A program made the translations under genes and the position numbers. A stretch of 43,861 nucleotides of DNA from Bigelowiella natans CCMP2755. Lineage: Eukaryota > Cercozoa > Chlorarachniophyceae. Shown piece by piece: positions 25,372 through 36,495 of this stretch. The stretch is taken from positions 55,001 to 98,861 of the forward strand of contig ADNK01002537.1 of NCBI GenBank assembly GCA_000320545.1. The letters are read 5' to 3'. Below the pieces are notes generated by a model. The model was not told the origin of the DNA and made no database searches. It worked only from the letters and a program-made list of their open reading frames with translations. Position 1 is the stretch's first letter. Each line of letters begins with the position of its first letter.

Positions 25372-26974
25372 TGTAGATCTGTTAAGTCAACTGCCGTTGA
25401 GCGTGGTTGCGGGAGCGCCTCCCCCCACCGGACGAGGATGCGAGTGTGTTAACGAATCGCTCTATCTCCTAGGTCCACTTGTCAGGACATGCACGTGTGT
25501 CAGGAGAAATAAATCAGCTCTATTTAACGGAAAACCAAGGCCGTTTTTTTAGTGCGATGCAATCTCGTTCATGTCGGTGAGTAAGAAGCGCGTCTCGCAC
25601 TGAAGCGCGCGCGTAAATAGGGTGCGACTCGACTAGTTGACTGATTTAAAGGTGTAATTTATGCATTATTTTTAGGTAATTTCTCCGGAATCTGCAGGCT
25701 AGATCTAAAAAGCCACCCTCGTAACCGAAACCCCCAGTGAAACAATCCTGGAGCACCGAGAGAAACGGGATGAGGGGATGAGGGTGAGGGGGGGGGAGGA
25801 ATTTCATTGCTTCAGTGATGACAGTTGCAGTCAAACGTTCAGTTAACAGAACGAACAGTATGCCCCCACTCCCCCCTCTAGCCCTCTTCATCACACACAA
25901 AGCTAGAAAGTCCTGCACGCACACCCTCAGTGCCACAAGTGTCTTTTTTGTCTTGAATGAGCGAATGTGTTAACTACATGTCTAATGTCATTATCATCAT
26001 CACTTTAGTATGTGCACAGGGACAATGCACTGCAAATTTCTACTAAGTAGCATCCGCACATGCAAGCTAGCAGCTCGAATTTGAATTTGAATTTGAATGA
26101 AGCAATGGCAGGCTGCACTTGCACTTGCTGTTTCGGATGTGTTCCTGAGACGGCGGAACGCACAAGAACAATGAGAAGCGGGCGAGAAGTTGCATTCCTC
26201 AAACACCATTCCAACACCACAACCAGACAACAACAGCAAACAGGACAAGAGGAGTTAGCCACAAGTCACCATGTGACCCCCCCGATAGCTAGCGAGATGA
26301 ACCCACCCTCACTAGCTCGCTAGCTCATGTGTCGTGCTGGCATGCTGGTGTGCATGTGTGTTCAATGTGAGGGCCATCAATGGTTTGATGAACAACAAAC
26401 TCAAGGGTGCGGCTGCACAACATGCTTGGTACGCAAAGGTGAGAATGAGGAAGCTGAGGATCTCTCTATCATTAGATCTAGATCTGTGGAGGAACAATGC
26501 AATCCTGCAATGTTCTCGCAAACATGCCTGACTTTTGTGTTATTGCTGCCACAAACCATGCTAGCTACTAGCTAGCATGGGGAAAAGTTGAGCAGCAATG
26601 TCCATGGACATCGGCGCTCTAACCGCTGCTAGGCTGCTCTGCAAAGCTAGAAAGCTAGAAAGTATAAGCCACATCGAAGACATCAGAATGACAAATGAAA
26701 ATGTTTAATCACATCATTGCATCAGATTATTCAGTGTTGTAGACATCGCTAGATCGATGAACTGCTAAAGCTTTCTTTGTTCGAAATCGCCTAAGCAGTT
26801 GCAGTATGGCTGTGCAATGATGCACCTAAACTTGCCAAATCTGCGTACGCGCTCTAATCATCACCCTCTCATCGTCATTTCGTCGATATCAGGATCCCCA
26901 TTACTCTCCTCTTCATGATCAGGAATTACATCGGAAGATGAGAGATCACAACTCGGTTCTTCTGCGTAACGAAG
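25372..26974. other. Intergenic spacer, third CTAG-rich island
   Basis: This is the gap between the proposed formin start and the 3' end of the upstream minus-strand gene. It holds tandem ATTTGA-type units near 26077-26098 and about 12 CTAG words between 26040 and 26770, many as GCTAGC or CTAGCTAG. A 96-codon minus-strand frame at 25646-25936 and several frames near 26000-26530 have no recognised domain and no consistent splice context, so they are not called genes. Confidence 0.5.
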
Positions 26975-28591
26975 CTAATCTTTATGTGCCGCCGTCGTCT
27001 GCATCTCCTTCTTCCCTCCCCCTGCACCCTCCTCTTTCTCCCTCTGCTGCGCCGACGACGAGCTGCTAACATTCTGAAACTTCCGGAAAAAGTTCTTAAT
27101 TCCACGCTTGCTCGCAGTGATTCGGTCGGTTAATGTCGGAGCTGCTGATGTCGGCGATTGAGCTGCGTGGGCGTTCCTTGCAGCCCTGGGAGATATCTGA
27201 CATTAAGATGCGGAGGTTGCCAAAGTCAATTTACATCAGGATTGTGCATTTGCTCTCCCTCTCTCCCCCCCCCCCCTTCTCTCTCTCTTCCTCCCTCCCC
27301 CTTTTTTTCTTTGGATCTTTCTCTGTCTTTCTCTATATCTCTTGCTTCTCACACTTCTAATTGTTATTTCTGTTATGTCTGTGCGAAATAATACACATAT
27401 TGTTCCCATTAGAGGTGCCTAATCTAAATGATCATCCTTTTCTTGACCAACTTACCGATTTGCTAGTGTGGGCATCCATTGCCCTTCTTCGTCTAGACGC
27501 TGGAAATCACGTCATTCAAATAGCAACATGCGATTACTATAGTGTTCCGATAGTAAGCGCAATGCAAATTCTCGGTTGTTTGAATTGCAAAATGACATGG
27601 GGGCAGCATTAGCATGCAATGTAATGTGTGCTTAAAAAATCCATATATCTTCAGCAATCGTCTTTTACTCTTGCTTGTAGCAGCAGGACTTCGGCTGCTT
27701 CTTGGACTTCTCCCACGTGAACGTGACCTCGATCGGACGCTGTCAATATGGTGTGTTTGAGCATGTTTTCGGGTGAGGACTCATGGTTTTGTCAATTTCG
27801 TTTGGCTATTTTAATGGCCAAAAGCAGCCGTGGCAGCCGTTCGGACCTGCTAGGCCTTCTCACGGCTTTGATGAGTTTCATCTCTAAAAGGTCCTCGTAT
27901 CTGAATGCGTGATGATGATGATGATGATGATGATGAATGATACACAAGAACTACAATACAAACATGATTTTGCTTCATCTGCCACCTACTTCGATACGGA
28001 TAAATCAAATTAGCCTCTTTTGCTCTCTCTCTTTCTCTCTTTCTCTCTCCTACACACTCCCCCCCTCTAAAAACACACGAATTGGAAGGATTATAAATGG
28101 CGACACCAGCTAATGTGATAAACGTACAGTGTGTCAATATCCCAAGGCGTTAGAACAGCGTCCATCTCGTCCTGTGTTGCGTCCTCCATATCCTTATGGT
28201 GTTATATATGCGTGAGAGTTATACGTGCGGGCGCGTAAGTGCAAACGTGTATACAGGTGTGCATATGTGAAATTCGGTGCGCTAGTTGTGCTCGCTGCTG
28301 CCGCTCGTGGCAGTAGCAGCATTCGTTCTGGCTTGTAGTGGTGAGGAAGTGAACCAAATCAGCATATTTTTACAATTGGAAAAACGACTAATATACAATC
28401 ACTGCGTTTGAATATTCAAATCGTATTCGTTTTCATCATCATCATTAACAACAATAACAGCAGCAGCAGCAGCAGCAGCGTGCACTCCTTCCTTGGCCTT
28501 ATTACCGTGACTTGTGTATTGTCCCCATGGTAGTAGCCCTCCTTCAAAACGGACGGCTTTGCTTTGCTCAGCTTTTTGATGAGTGGTCAAG

Positions 28592-28626
<35 letters not shown>

Positions 28627-28882
28627 TTTAGATCACATGGATATTTTTTGTAAGCATGCTACTCTGTGCGCGACAATGGACGATGCGCTCAGACGAAGAA
28701 GTATTGGTTTCCATGCACATGTGGGCGTTGGTGCTCTGGTGTTGTTGGTGTTGTTGTTGTTGTAGCCGTGGGAAAAACAGATGATAGGTTCAAAAGCATA
28801 CCATGCCGAAGTAAATACTTCCAAGATGCTTATTGAGCAGCCACCGCGCCCTGAGTGGCCATCCACCAAGAACAACATGCAT
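26975..28882 (-). CDS. Small six-exon RS-dipeptide protein, 176 aa, function unknown
   Basis: I do not recognise this protein. Six exons fit with perfect phase and a total of 531 nt including the stop: 28802-28882 (ATG), 28506-28571, 28128-28192, 27669-27739, 27456-27492, 26975-27185 (TAG). The N-terminal third includes LNKHLGSIYFGM, and the next exon has KPSVLKEGYYHG. Then comes an acidic stretch (MEDATQDEMDAVLTPWDIDT), an Arg-Ser dipeptide run (RSRSRSRGRSPRSSRSP), EEGQWMPTLANR, a basic segment KRGIKNFFRKFQN and a Ser/Gly/Lys-rich tail. The RS run recalls SR-type RNA-processing proteins, but no RNA-recognition motif is visible. The alternative frame of the RS exon is also open, which lowers confidence. 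It sits in the same orientation between the formin and the phosphatase genes. Confidence 0.5.
28591..28624. repeat. (TA)n microsatellite
   Basis: About 16 units, ending 20 bases before (in transcript order) the acceptor of exon 28506-28571 of the RS-protein gene. Confidence 0.9.
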
Positions 28883-29083
28883 CACAGTCGTAAGCAAAAT
28901 AACCACTTACACGCGCGCAGTGATCAGACACAAAAAGCAAGCGGTGCATACGCGCGCACACTACCATGATGAAACCCCGGTTCTCGTGTCAGTCGTCTTG
29001 TAGCTCTCAACCGCTGCCTCGCGATTCATCTACGATCCCACGCGTAAAGACAACAGCAGTTTCAGCGCGCGCGCTCTGTATGC

Positions 29084-29126
<43 letters not shown>

Positions 29127-29414
29127 ATGATCAACCTCTCTATAGAGATGAAACCACCACTCCCCCTCCCTTTCGCGGAAACGCTGTGATTTGCGCTTAT
29201 CTCGAGCCTTCACTTGCTTGTCTACAAATCGCTGAGAGAGTAGTCGTTGCAAGGCCATACCACACACATACACACACATACACGCACGCACACACACACA
29301 CACACGTTTCAGAGAGAAAGCGAAGTTACGCTCAAACAAAGAGAAGAATGTGTAATCAAGATGGTGCTATTTTTGATGGCGTGATGCGAGGCGCATGGTT
29401 GGATCTCGCATGCT
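28883..29414. other. Short intergenic spacer with (TG)n and (CA)n
   Basis: About 530 bases between the histidine-phosphatase stop and the start of the small RS-protein gene, both on the minus strand. It contains (GT)n at about 29089-29120, imperfect (CA)n at 29261-29305 and short alternating CG runs. Nothing else is recognisable. Confidence 0.5.
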
Positions 29415-29576
29415 TCATTCGTCTAAGACCTGCACGCTTGAGATCATGCCTCCAAGAATGTTCTTTGAATCTTGAATAATATGCTGCTTTACTTTCAGCT
29501 TGGAGCCGAACATCAACTGTACGTCTGCACGTAGTAATACCAACCATCGTGATAGGAGGACGAGTTAGACCGTGAC

Positions 29577-29609
<33 letters not shown>

Positions 29610-30133
29610 AGTGATGATGATAATGAAGTACGTGTGTAGTATTTGAAAACATACCATGTATTATTGGAGAGCTTGGAGTAGTAAAGTCAATATCAAGCCC
29701 GACCACACCGCAATTCTCCACCGTGAACAGGCCAAAATCCTTCGATTCTTCTGGGTGGAGTTTCTGACATACGAACAACAGCAGCAATGCACTATCATTA
29801 CATATAAACAGCAGCAGCAATGCACTATCATTACCCTAATCATCATCATCATCATCATCATCGTCGTCGTTGTCATCATAGCTATCATCTTCACATAATG
29901 ACAAGTAGATATGCTACATATTGGTAGTAAATTGCTGCACTGTGCATTGTGGTACTTTCGCAAGGGGAAAAAGAGGTGGCTGGACGAGTAGTAGTAGTAG
30001 TAGCAGTAGTAGTAGTAGTAGCGGTAGCGGCAGTCTAATAACAACCTTATACTTCTCCGACATGTGGACCTTGATGAAATCACGAATAAAGTGGGGAATG
30101 ACCGACCTAAATCGCCCCCCCACCCCCCCAAAA

Positions 30134-30172
<39 letters not shown>

Positions 30173-30825
30173 ACACGAAACAACAGCAGCGACAGCAGCA
30201 TCGTCACCTCACCAATGAGAACTATAAAACATATCTGAAGGGGTCGAGAATGGATCATAGCGTGTGTTGTTGTTACCACTATAATTGTCTCCTCCTCGTC
30301 AAAAGCGATGTGATTGCAAAACTCCTCCACACGGGCTTTAAAGGAACCCGAGCTTTGAAGAGGATAGTAAGATTTAATATATTAAACTTATGACAGTACA
30401 CCGATCATTATCATATTCATCATCCTCATCGTCGTCATTGGCATCGTCACTATCATCATCTTCTTCATCATCACCGTTTCGGCACTTCAAATCCTACAGC
30501 TTTCACCAAATATACAGCATAATAATGAGCTAGTTCTCGCATATAGTATTATAACCGCGCGCGCGCGTGTGTGTGTGTCTGTGTGTGTTTGTTTGTGACA
30601 TAGTGCACGTCTCTTCTTCCCTCACTCAAATAGTATCTTGTATGGTGTACCTTTCTTTGAAACAGTTCCACCTAGAGGCATACATACACATAAAGCCAAC
30701 AAACAGCACAAATACGAATATCTCAGCAGCCACCACCAAAGCAAAAGATAAACAGCTGCTATGGGAGAAGGGGGGGTGGGGGGGGGGTGGTGGAGATTAA
30801 GATCTTCCTCAATAAGGAATATGCT

Positions 30826-30873
<48 letters not shown>

Positions 30874-30989
30874 TACTCAGCTATCGTGGTGCGGACATCG
30901 TCACATAACTACTGCATTTGAATATTTACGAATATCAAATAACCCGCAAACACGCACACACATACACATATGGCTATAACACTACACAA

Positions 30990-31031
<42 letters not shown>

Positions 31032-31303
31032 TTTTGTTATGAATGTTTATTTATATTTGTGTGTGGTAGCACACACCATGCAAATGTGCACATATTGGGG
31101 TCGATTCTGGTAAGCATTCGACGGACAAACTTCGGAACTCCCTGGTAAAAAATCATTAGGACAAAAATGGTGATGGTGATGATGAGGATGATAGTGGTGA
31201 TGATGATGCTAGATCGTGATGGTGAGTGGAGAGGAGAAGAAGAAGAAAAAGAAGAAGAAGGAGAGGGTATTAAACCGCCTCAAACGTGTTATAGAGTTAT
31301 ATT

Positions 31304-31336
<33 letters not shown>

Positions 31337-32023
31337 GCGATTATACACCTGATCACTAAACAGCTCTTGAAATTCGTCCTCTGCACGCACTCGAATCTCG
31401 TCTCTGTAAACAAGCCCACAGCGACACATACACTCAGAGATTGAGCTCCTCAGGAAAAGCCATAAAGCAAGTCGATGACGTAATCATTGCTCACGAAGCA
31501 TAAATTCCTCTGCAATACCCTACAGCTTTCCCCTGCGTGTCAAACGACCCGAAGTTCCTCCTTTCTCGCGCCTTTGTGAGTAGAACCAACACCCTCGGGT
31601 TATCACCATCTCAAAAGGTAGAATAAACTAGCATTAGCTCCGTGCGCTATACACCAGGTACAAAAGCATATGCATTGGTTATATCATATTGCCATAGCTG
31701 ACGCTCTCATCCTCTCTTTTTGGGGTCGTACGGAGTCTAGCAGGGTGATATATCCTTCTTCTTCAGGCGACTCGCCCCCCCCCTCTTTCTTCTTCCTTAT
31801 CTAAACAGACGCATGGTGATGCACCCGACGAAATAATGTTTGTTAGGCGAAAACAAAAACAGAAAAAAAGAGAGGACATATGAGCAGGGAACAAAAGAGC
31901 TTGACTCGCATGTTATTTGAGCCAGTGATTTAGCAAGAGTGAGCCTCTTAACAACAATGGCTCATATAGCAGCGGCTTGCACACGCGTAAATACTTTCTA
32001 AACTCCTTGCACAATGAGGACCA

Positions 32024-32092
<69 letters not shown>

Positions 32093-32300
32093 GAGAGAAA
32101 ATAGAGAGAGAGAAAGCGAGAGAGTAAGAGAGAGAGAAAGAGAGCGATAGACAGAAGTTACGCGCACACAATTATACGCAGCACACCTTCCCCTCCTCGT
32201 CATCGCTAAAGAGTGGATGGTCAGCCAGGCATATCACCGCCGTTTGCACCGCACGAGTCAAAGGGGAGCAATATACACGTCTAACAGAGAAGAACTCCCT

Positions 32301-32332
<32 letters not shown>

Positions 32333-32337
32333 TTCTC

Positions 32338-32384
<47 letters not shown>

Positions 32385-32680
32385 ATGATTTGGAATGTTA
32401 TTTCAAACTTGCTTATATATCTTCTAATTTACTCATCGGTGTCGCGCTAATAACCCCCCCTCTCCCCCCTCCCCGCCCTTCGTTACTTTTCCAGTTTTTC
32501 TTGGTATTCTTTGTTGTCCCGCCCTCCTTTAGCATCATCCTGCTAGTGTTAGTTAGCTTTTATTGCAATAATTTAAGTTTCCTATATACACATAATATAA
32601 ATAAATATAAATCTATCTTCTATATGTGGTGTGCGTGTGTGCGCGCGTATTCATCGTCTCAAATAATATATATGCATATA

Positions 32681-32711
<31 letters not shown>

Positions 32712-33213
32712 TACATAAATGACATATGTACATATTTATATATCGTGTGAGCAGCACCGCCTTAGCGCCCTGGCGATCTTCTTCGTTGGACATTTTGAGA
32801 ATCTTAATCTGGTCACCCAGCAGCAGCATGCCCCACACGCACACACACACACACACACGTATATACATAGCAAGAAGAACACATATATATGTTACAGCAA
32901 AGGGATTAGCAGAGCAGCACTGCTACAATAAGCGGAGGGCATCGTCTAAATTATTTGTAAGACTGTATTCGCATAAATCTTCTCTTCGCCCCTCTCATCG
33001 CCACATGGATACTACATTGCTCTGTTGGAGGTTACGCTATGTTGGGTGGGGTTTATGGAGAAGATGGTTTTGAGCGATATGTTCGTTCCAAGAATCAATG
33101 CGTATATCCATACCCAAACATATGGCCAACAATATAATATATGTGTATATGTGTATATTTATGTTATATTTTATAATTTATGTATAAAATTCCTGTGATC
33201 TTGATTATAAAAT

Positions 33214-33251
<38 letters not shown>

Positions 33252-35052
33252 CGCGCCCGTGTATGTTTGCGCCATGTATTTGGGCAATAATATTGGCATA
33301 TTCTCCGACAATAACCTGGAGATCCATGCACTGATGTTTTCCTTCCTCGCTCAAGGAGTGGTCAACCTTCATCAACAACACCAAATATTAATAATAACAC
33401 CACATGAGAGGTGGAGGGAGAGGAGGCGGTGAGCCTGCACAATGCTTCCCGCAAGGGCGCTAACCGGCGCTCGCAACGGTGCGTGTGATGAAGAGGGGAG
33501 GGAGAGGGGGGGGAGCGAAAAGGATGGGAAAATGGAGATGAACTTATAGTATTTGACCTCTTTCACTAGACCTACAATGTCCTTATTAGCACTTGCCTGG
33601 GTGAATGTATAGCACCACCAGCAGCAGCAGTATTTCTATTAACAATGCTGTTTCGTCGGTGATATTAGAAGGGGGGGGGGGGGGGGGGGGGGGGGGAGGG
33701 GGTAGAGGAAAGGACGCATACTCTCAGCACTACTCGATCCCACTACCTTATTCCACCTAGACTCGCCATGCCGTATAAAGAACACTCGCTTCCTTGAGCT
33801 TGGGACTTTTGGTAGAGCGCCGATAAACACCCGCACAGGAGGGGGAAGAGGATTATTGTCCTTCTCCTCCTTTCCATCCTCCTTCACGCAGCCGCCGGCC
33901 GCCGTGTCATTGCCGGCTTCATTTCCAGGCTGAGAAAGCAAAGTGGGAGGTTCAGGCTGATAGTACTACGGTGCATTGCAGCATTTTAGAAATAAGAATA
34001 CAATTGTATTCGCACCAGCTCTAACCAGGCGCTTTAGTAGAGTAAATCGTGTTTACCTGTCCTGCTCCTCCTCCCCCTCCCCCTCCTTCCTCGCCTTCTC
34101 TGCTGCTAGGAATAGGAGGGGCTTTGGACGGAGAGGGGGGCGGTGAGGCCTTTTTGCTGTCACCCTCCTCTTTCCCAGCCGCTGCTGCTGCTGCTTCTGC
34201 TGCTTTGGAACTAGCTGACTGGCCTTGGCCACTCGCACCGTGCTTCTCAACCCCCGACTCCGGAGCATCACTATTACCTCTTCCAGCAGGTGAGGAGTTG
34301 AAGAGGGAGGAGAACAGCTTGCTCGCGGAGCTCGCAGCATTGTTTATCATCCCGCCATTCTTCGCGCGCTCCCCTTCCTTGGAAGTCTCTCCGGCGTTTT
34401 TCGCGGTGTTGTTCTCGGGGGGGGCACTGCCCTCGGAGCGCGGGGGGGGGGAGGAGGCCGCGGTTGGTGAGAAGAACGAAGGAAATAAAATGCTGCTTTT
34501 CCCCGAGCCACCACCCGTCGTTGGAGACTCGTTTGATGGGGCGGTGATCTGCATACGACATATCGTCGGGTTACGCGAGAATGTGTGCGAGAATATCAGC
34601 CAGGCAGCAAAATCAGAAAGAGGAGGAGGATACATAGTTTGCATACCGATATCATCGAGGTGATTCTTTCCAAATCAACAGCGACGCAAGCGATTTGATC
34701 TCTCCGGGGACTCGGCTCCTGCTTTGGGGCATCTCCGGCATCACCCTCTGCGCAGCCGCCATTGCCTTGGTCGCTATGCTCCTTGGAAACTATCGCCTTC
34801 GCATCTTTGCCTCCTCCTTCCTCGACTGCCGTTGACTTTCCTCCATCCTTCTTCTTGTCCTCCTTCAATTCTGTGTGGTGAAGATTGAGAAGATGCTCGT
34901 CGGAGATGCGACCGATAGAGGTGCAGTGATAGCCCTGAGAATGGCAATAGCAAAGGAATCGTGTCCCAGTGCCGCATAAATAGATGCCGATGTGTCAGTA
35001 TCGTGCCATAGGAAGTAAGGAGCCTCCCCCCTCCCTCATTCCCCCCCCCCAG

Positions 35053-35087
<35 letters not shown>

Positions 35088-35209
35088 GGCATCAACGTTC
35101 GCAATATCGTTGCCCTCCTTTACTTAACAAAACGGATGATTCTATTCAGTGTGTCAACCAACACGCTGCGACGAAGAAAGGCTTCTTTCTTCACTTCCAA
35201 TGAAGCGCC

Positions 35210-35248
<39 letters not shown>

Positions 35249-35514
35249 TATTTCTCTCCCAGAGCTCCACAATCACCTCCAATCTTCCTTTGGGTTTGCT
35301 ATTATCATCACTAAGAAACCCAGAACAGAATGTCATGGGAGAGTGCCAAGTGCAGGTTAGTATTTCAAGTAGCTAGTACTACTACTCATTACTACTACTT
35401 ACTGCTACTACCACTACTACTACTAACTCGTTCAAATGGCTACTGCATCTCTTTTTCATGATATTTCTTCAAATAGGAATCAGAATTGACGCCTTTTTAG
35501 CATGCCCACGTGCA

Positions 35515-35551
<37 letters not shown>

Positions 35552-35643
35552 GTGTCAAAATAGCTTGCAACGCTCACCCTTTAGGAACTCGAATTGACAA
35601 TCTTCGGGCAGTATTATACACTGCGGTATTCCTAATTAAAAAT

Positions 35644-35718
<75 letters not shown>

Positions 35719-35982
35719 GAAACCATCATCACTATTATCTTCCTTCAACCTGCCGAAGACACTCACGTTCTCTAACAGATAAACGGATGAAGGGATATCG
35801 ACGGAAGGAAGGGGGGGGGGGGGGGAATCGAGAATTCACTGAACATACGTTTTTAAAGGCCTGGAGGGCAAGGTCACCCTGGTCCCCTCAATGGGGTTGG
35901 CATCATTATCTTGTTCCAAACCAGAGTATTTCAGATAGATAATCAAAGTGCCCTCCCCTTCGTCATTCTCAAGGCCAAGATT
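29415..35982 (-). CDS. Histidine phosphatase (phosphoglycerate-mutase-like), beta-rich N-terminus
   Basis: A phosphohistidine-dependent phosphatase or mutase of the RHG superfamily; the substrate is not predictable. Exons on the minus strand: 35849-35982, 35578-35631, 35247-35310, 34647-34934, 34057-34548, 33747-33929, 33316-33366, 32758-32808, 32187-32294, 31524-31571, 31349-31396, 31077-31141, then an unresolved gap, 30402-30493, 30277-30352, 30046-30106, 29655-29763, 29415-29524 (TGA). Motifs in order: FFIRHGESRWNK (nucleophilic His), DHSLSEEGKHQ, YCSPLTRAVQTA, ARERRNFGSFDT, EETIIV followed by VGHS (second His), and NCGVVGLDIDF. The N-terminal exons read like a C2 or other beta-sandwich domain (GTLIIYLKYSGL, RRLSIRVPKG, GRLEVIVELWERNK). 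Exon 34057-34548 is a Ser/Pro/Ala/Gly linker. The exon with VGHS carries one base too many. The 5' end and start codon are not resolved. Confidence 0.88.
29574..29608. repeat. (GAT)n trinucleotide repeat
   Basis: About 11 units in the last intron of the phosphatase gene. A reading frame that runs through it as poly-His is not coding in the phase-consistent model. Confidence 0.9.
29779..29834. repeat. 33-bp tandem duplication
   Basis: The block GCAGCAATGCACTATCATTA occurs twice at a period of 33 bases, directly before (in transcript order) the acceptor of phosphatase exon 29655-29763. A (CAT)n run follows at 29842-29872. Confidence 0.9.
30046..30106 (-). other. Histidine-phosphatase exon with one-base frame break at VGHS
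   Basis: The exon has a good acceptor (TTTAG|GTCGGT) and donor (AAG|GTTGTT), and both neighbours require phase 0 on both sides, so its length should be a multiple of three. It is 61 nt. Frame 0 begins VGHSP, the expected catalytic motif, and soon hits a stop. From the CCCC run onward the next frame gives HFIRDFIKVHMSEKYK, the expected family continuation. Confidence 0.75.
30826..30871. repeat. (GA)n microsatellite
   Basis: More than 20 GA units in the unresolved interval of the phosphatase gene. Confidence 0.95.
32027..32151. repeat. (CA)n followed by degenerate (GA)n
   Basis: (CA)n to 32054 switches directly to (GA)n and then to interrupted AGAGA sequence, within a phosphatase intron. Confidence 0.95.
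33215..33248. repeat. (GT)n microsatellite
   Basis: About 16 units in a phosphatase intron. Confidence 0.95.
33671..33702. repeat. 26-base poly-G tract
   Basis: An unbroken run of 26 G, then A and more G. On the transcript strand it is a poly-C block about 50 bases past the donor of the exon that carries the RHG motif. Confidence 0.95.
34057..34548 (-). other. Low-complexity linker exon of the phosphatase
   Basis: A 492-nt, phase-0 exon encoding 164 residues of Ser, Pro, Gly, Ala and Lys-rich sequence with an Ala run and a Gly run next to the donor. It connects the N-terminal beta-rich part to the catalytic RHG domain. The opposite strand is also open for about 200 codons, a normal consequence of GC-rich biased codons. 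Confidence 0.7.
35056..35089. repeat. (CT)n tract
   Basis: CT-rich run with one TTT interruption in a phosphatase intron, preceded by a poly-C run. Confidence 0.9.
35211..35246. repeat. (CA)n directly at a splice donor
   Basis: On the transcript strand this (GT)n begins at the donor of exon 35247-35310, so the intron starts with GTGTGTGT. Confidence 0.85.
35645..35714. repeat. (CA)n(TA)n compound microsatellite
   Basis: About 16 CA units pass directly into about 17 TA units, in a phosphatase intron just upstream (transcript order) of exon 35578-35631. Confidence 0.95.
35811..35825. repeat. 15-base poly-G tract
   Basis: On the transcript strand, a poly-C block about 24 bases past the donor of exon 35849-35982. 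Confidence 0.95.
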
Positions 35983-36006
35983 CTGATGTGAGGCGGGCAC
36001 AAATAA

Positions 36007-36037
<31 letters not shown>

Positions 36038-36495
36038 GTATATTGGAAGCAAAACCGTTGAGGAATATCGAAATGATGATTCACTTCGCAAATGCCATCG
36101 CTGTCACCCAAAAAAAACGCAAAGCGCAGCTATCGGCTACAACGTGCGCGCGTGTTTCTTCGTGTGGACGACGATGCTATACTCATCATGCATGCCAACC
36201 GCAGATGTAATCGTTAACATTTCTAAACACGTCGTCTTGTATGTTTCGGTGTGTGTGTTTGGGTGTGTGTGTGAGAGAAATATATATAATTATATATATA
36301 TATATATATATATATACTACCTCACACTTGGAGATATAGACATGCCGAATGATTTCCTCCGTGTTCCTTAGCTCTAATAACCAAAGATTCACGCGTGCCA
36401 ACAATCAATCACATTGCATGGCCTTCTGCGGTGGAAGATAACGAGGAAAATCTACGCGTGTAGGTGTGTCTTTGTGCTGGTTGCTTATTTTCCAG
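35983..36495. other. Unassigned gap upstream of the phosphatase exons
   Basis: Contains (CAT)n at 36010-36036 and (TA)n near 36292-36316. A minus-strand stretch at about 36040-36110 (GDSDGICEVNHHFDIPQ) is in frame with the first mapped phosphatase exon through the (ATG)n repeat and could hold its 5' coding part, but no start codon or splice pair could be settled. Confidence 0.35.

Noticed and set aside
29356-29820. A 154-codon minus-strand frame containing poly-His
   Set aside because: It runs through a (GAT)n repeat. The phosphatase exons 29655-29763 and 29415-29524 join in phase, the second in a different frame, and match the family C-terminus.
34049-34663. A 204-codon plus-strand frame with many Pro, Ala and Ser
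   Set aside because: It is the mirror of the phase-0 linker exon of the phosphatase on the minus strand, which has proper splice sites and continues into the RHG exon.
35836-36111. Translation through (ATG)n as poly-Met in the phosphatase
   Set aside because: It is in frame with exon 35849-35982, but a Met run from a trinucleotide repeat is more likely intron or UTR. Kept only as a note on the unresolved 5' end.
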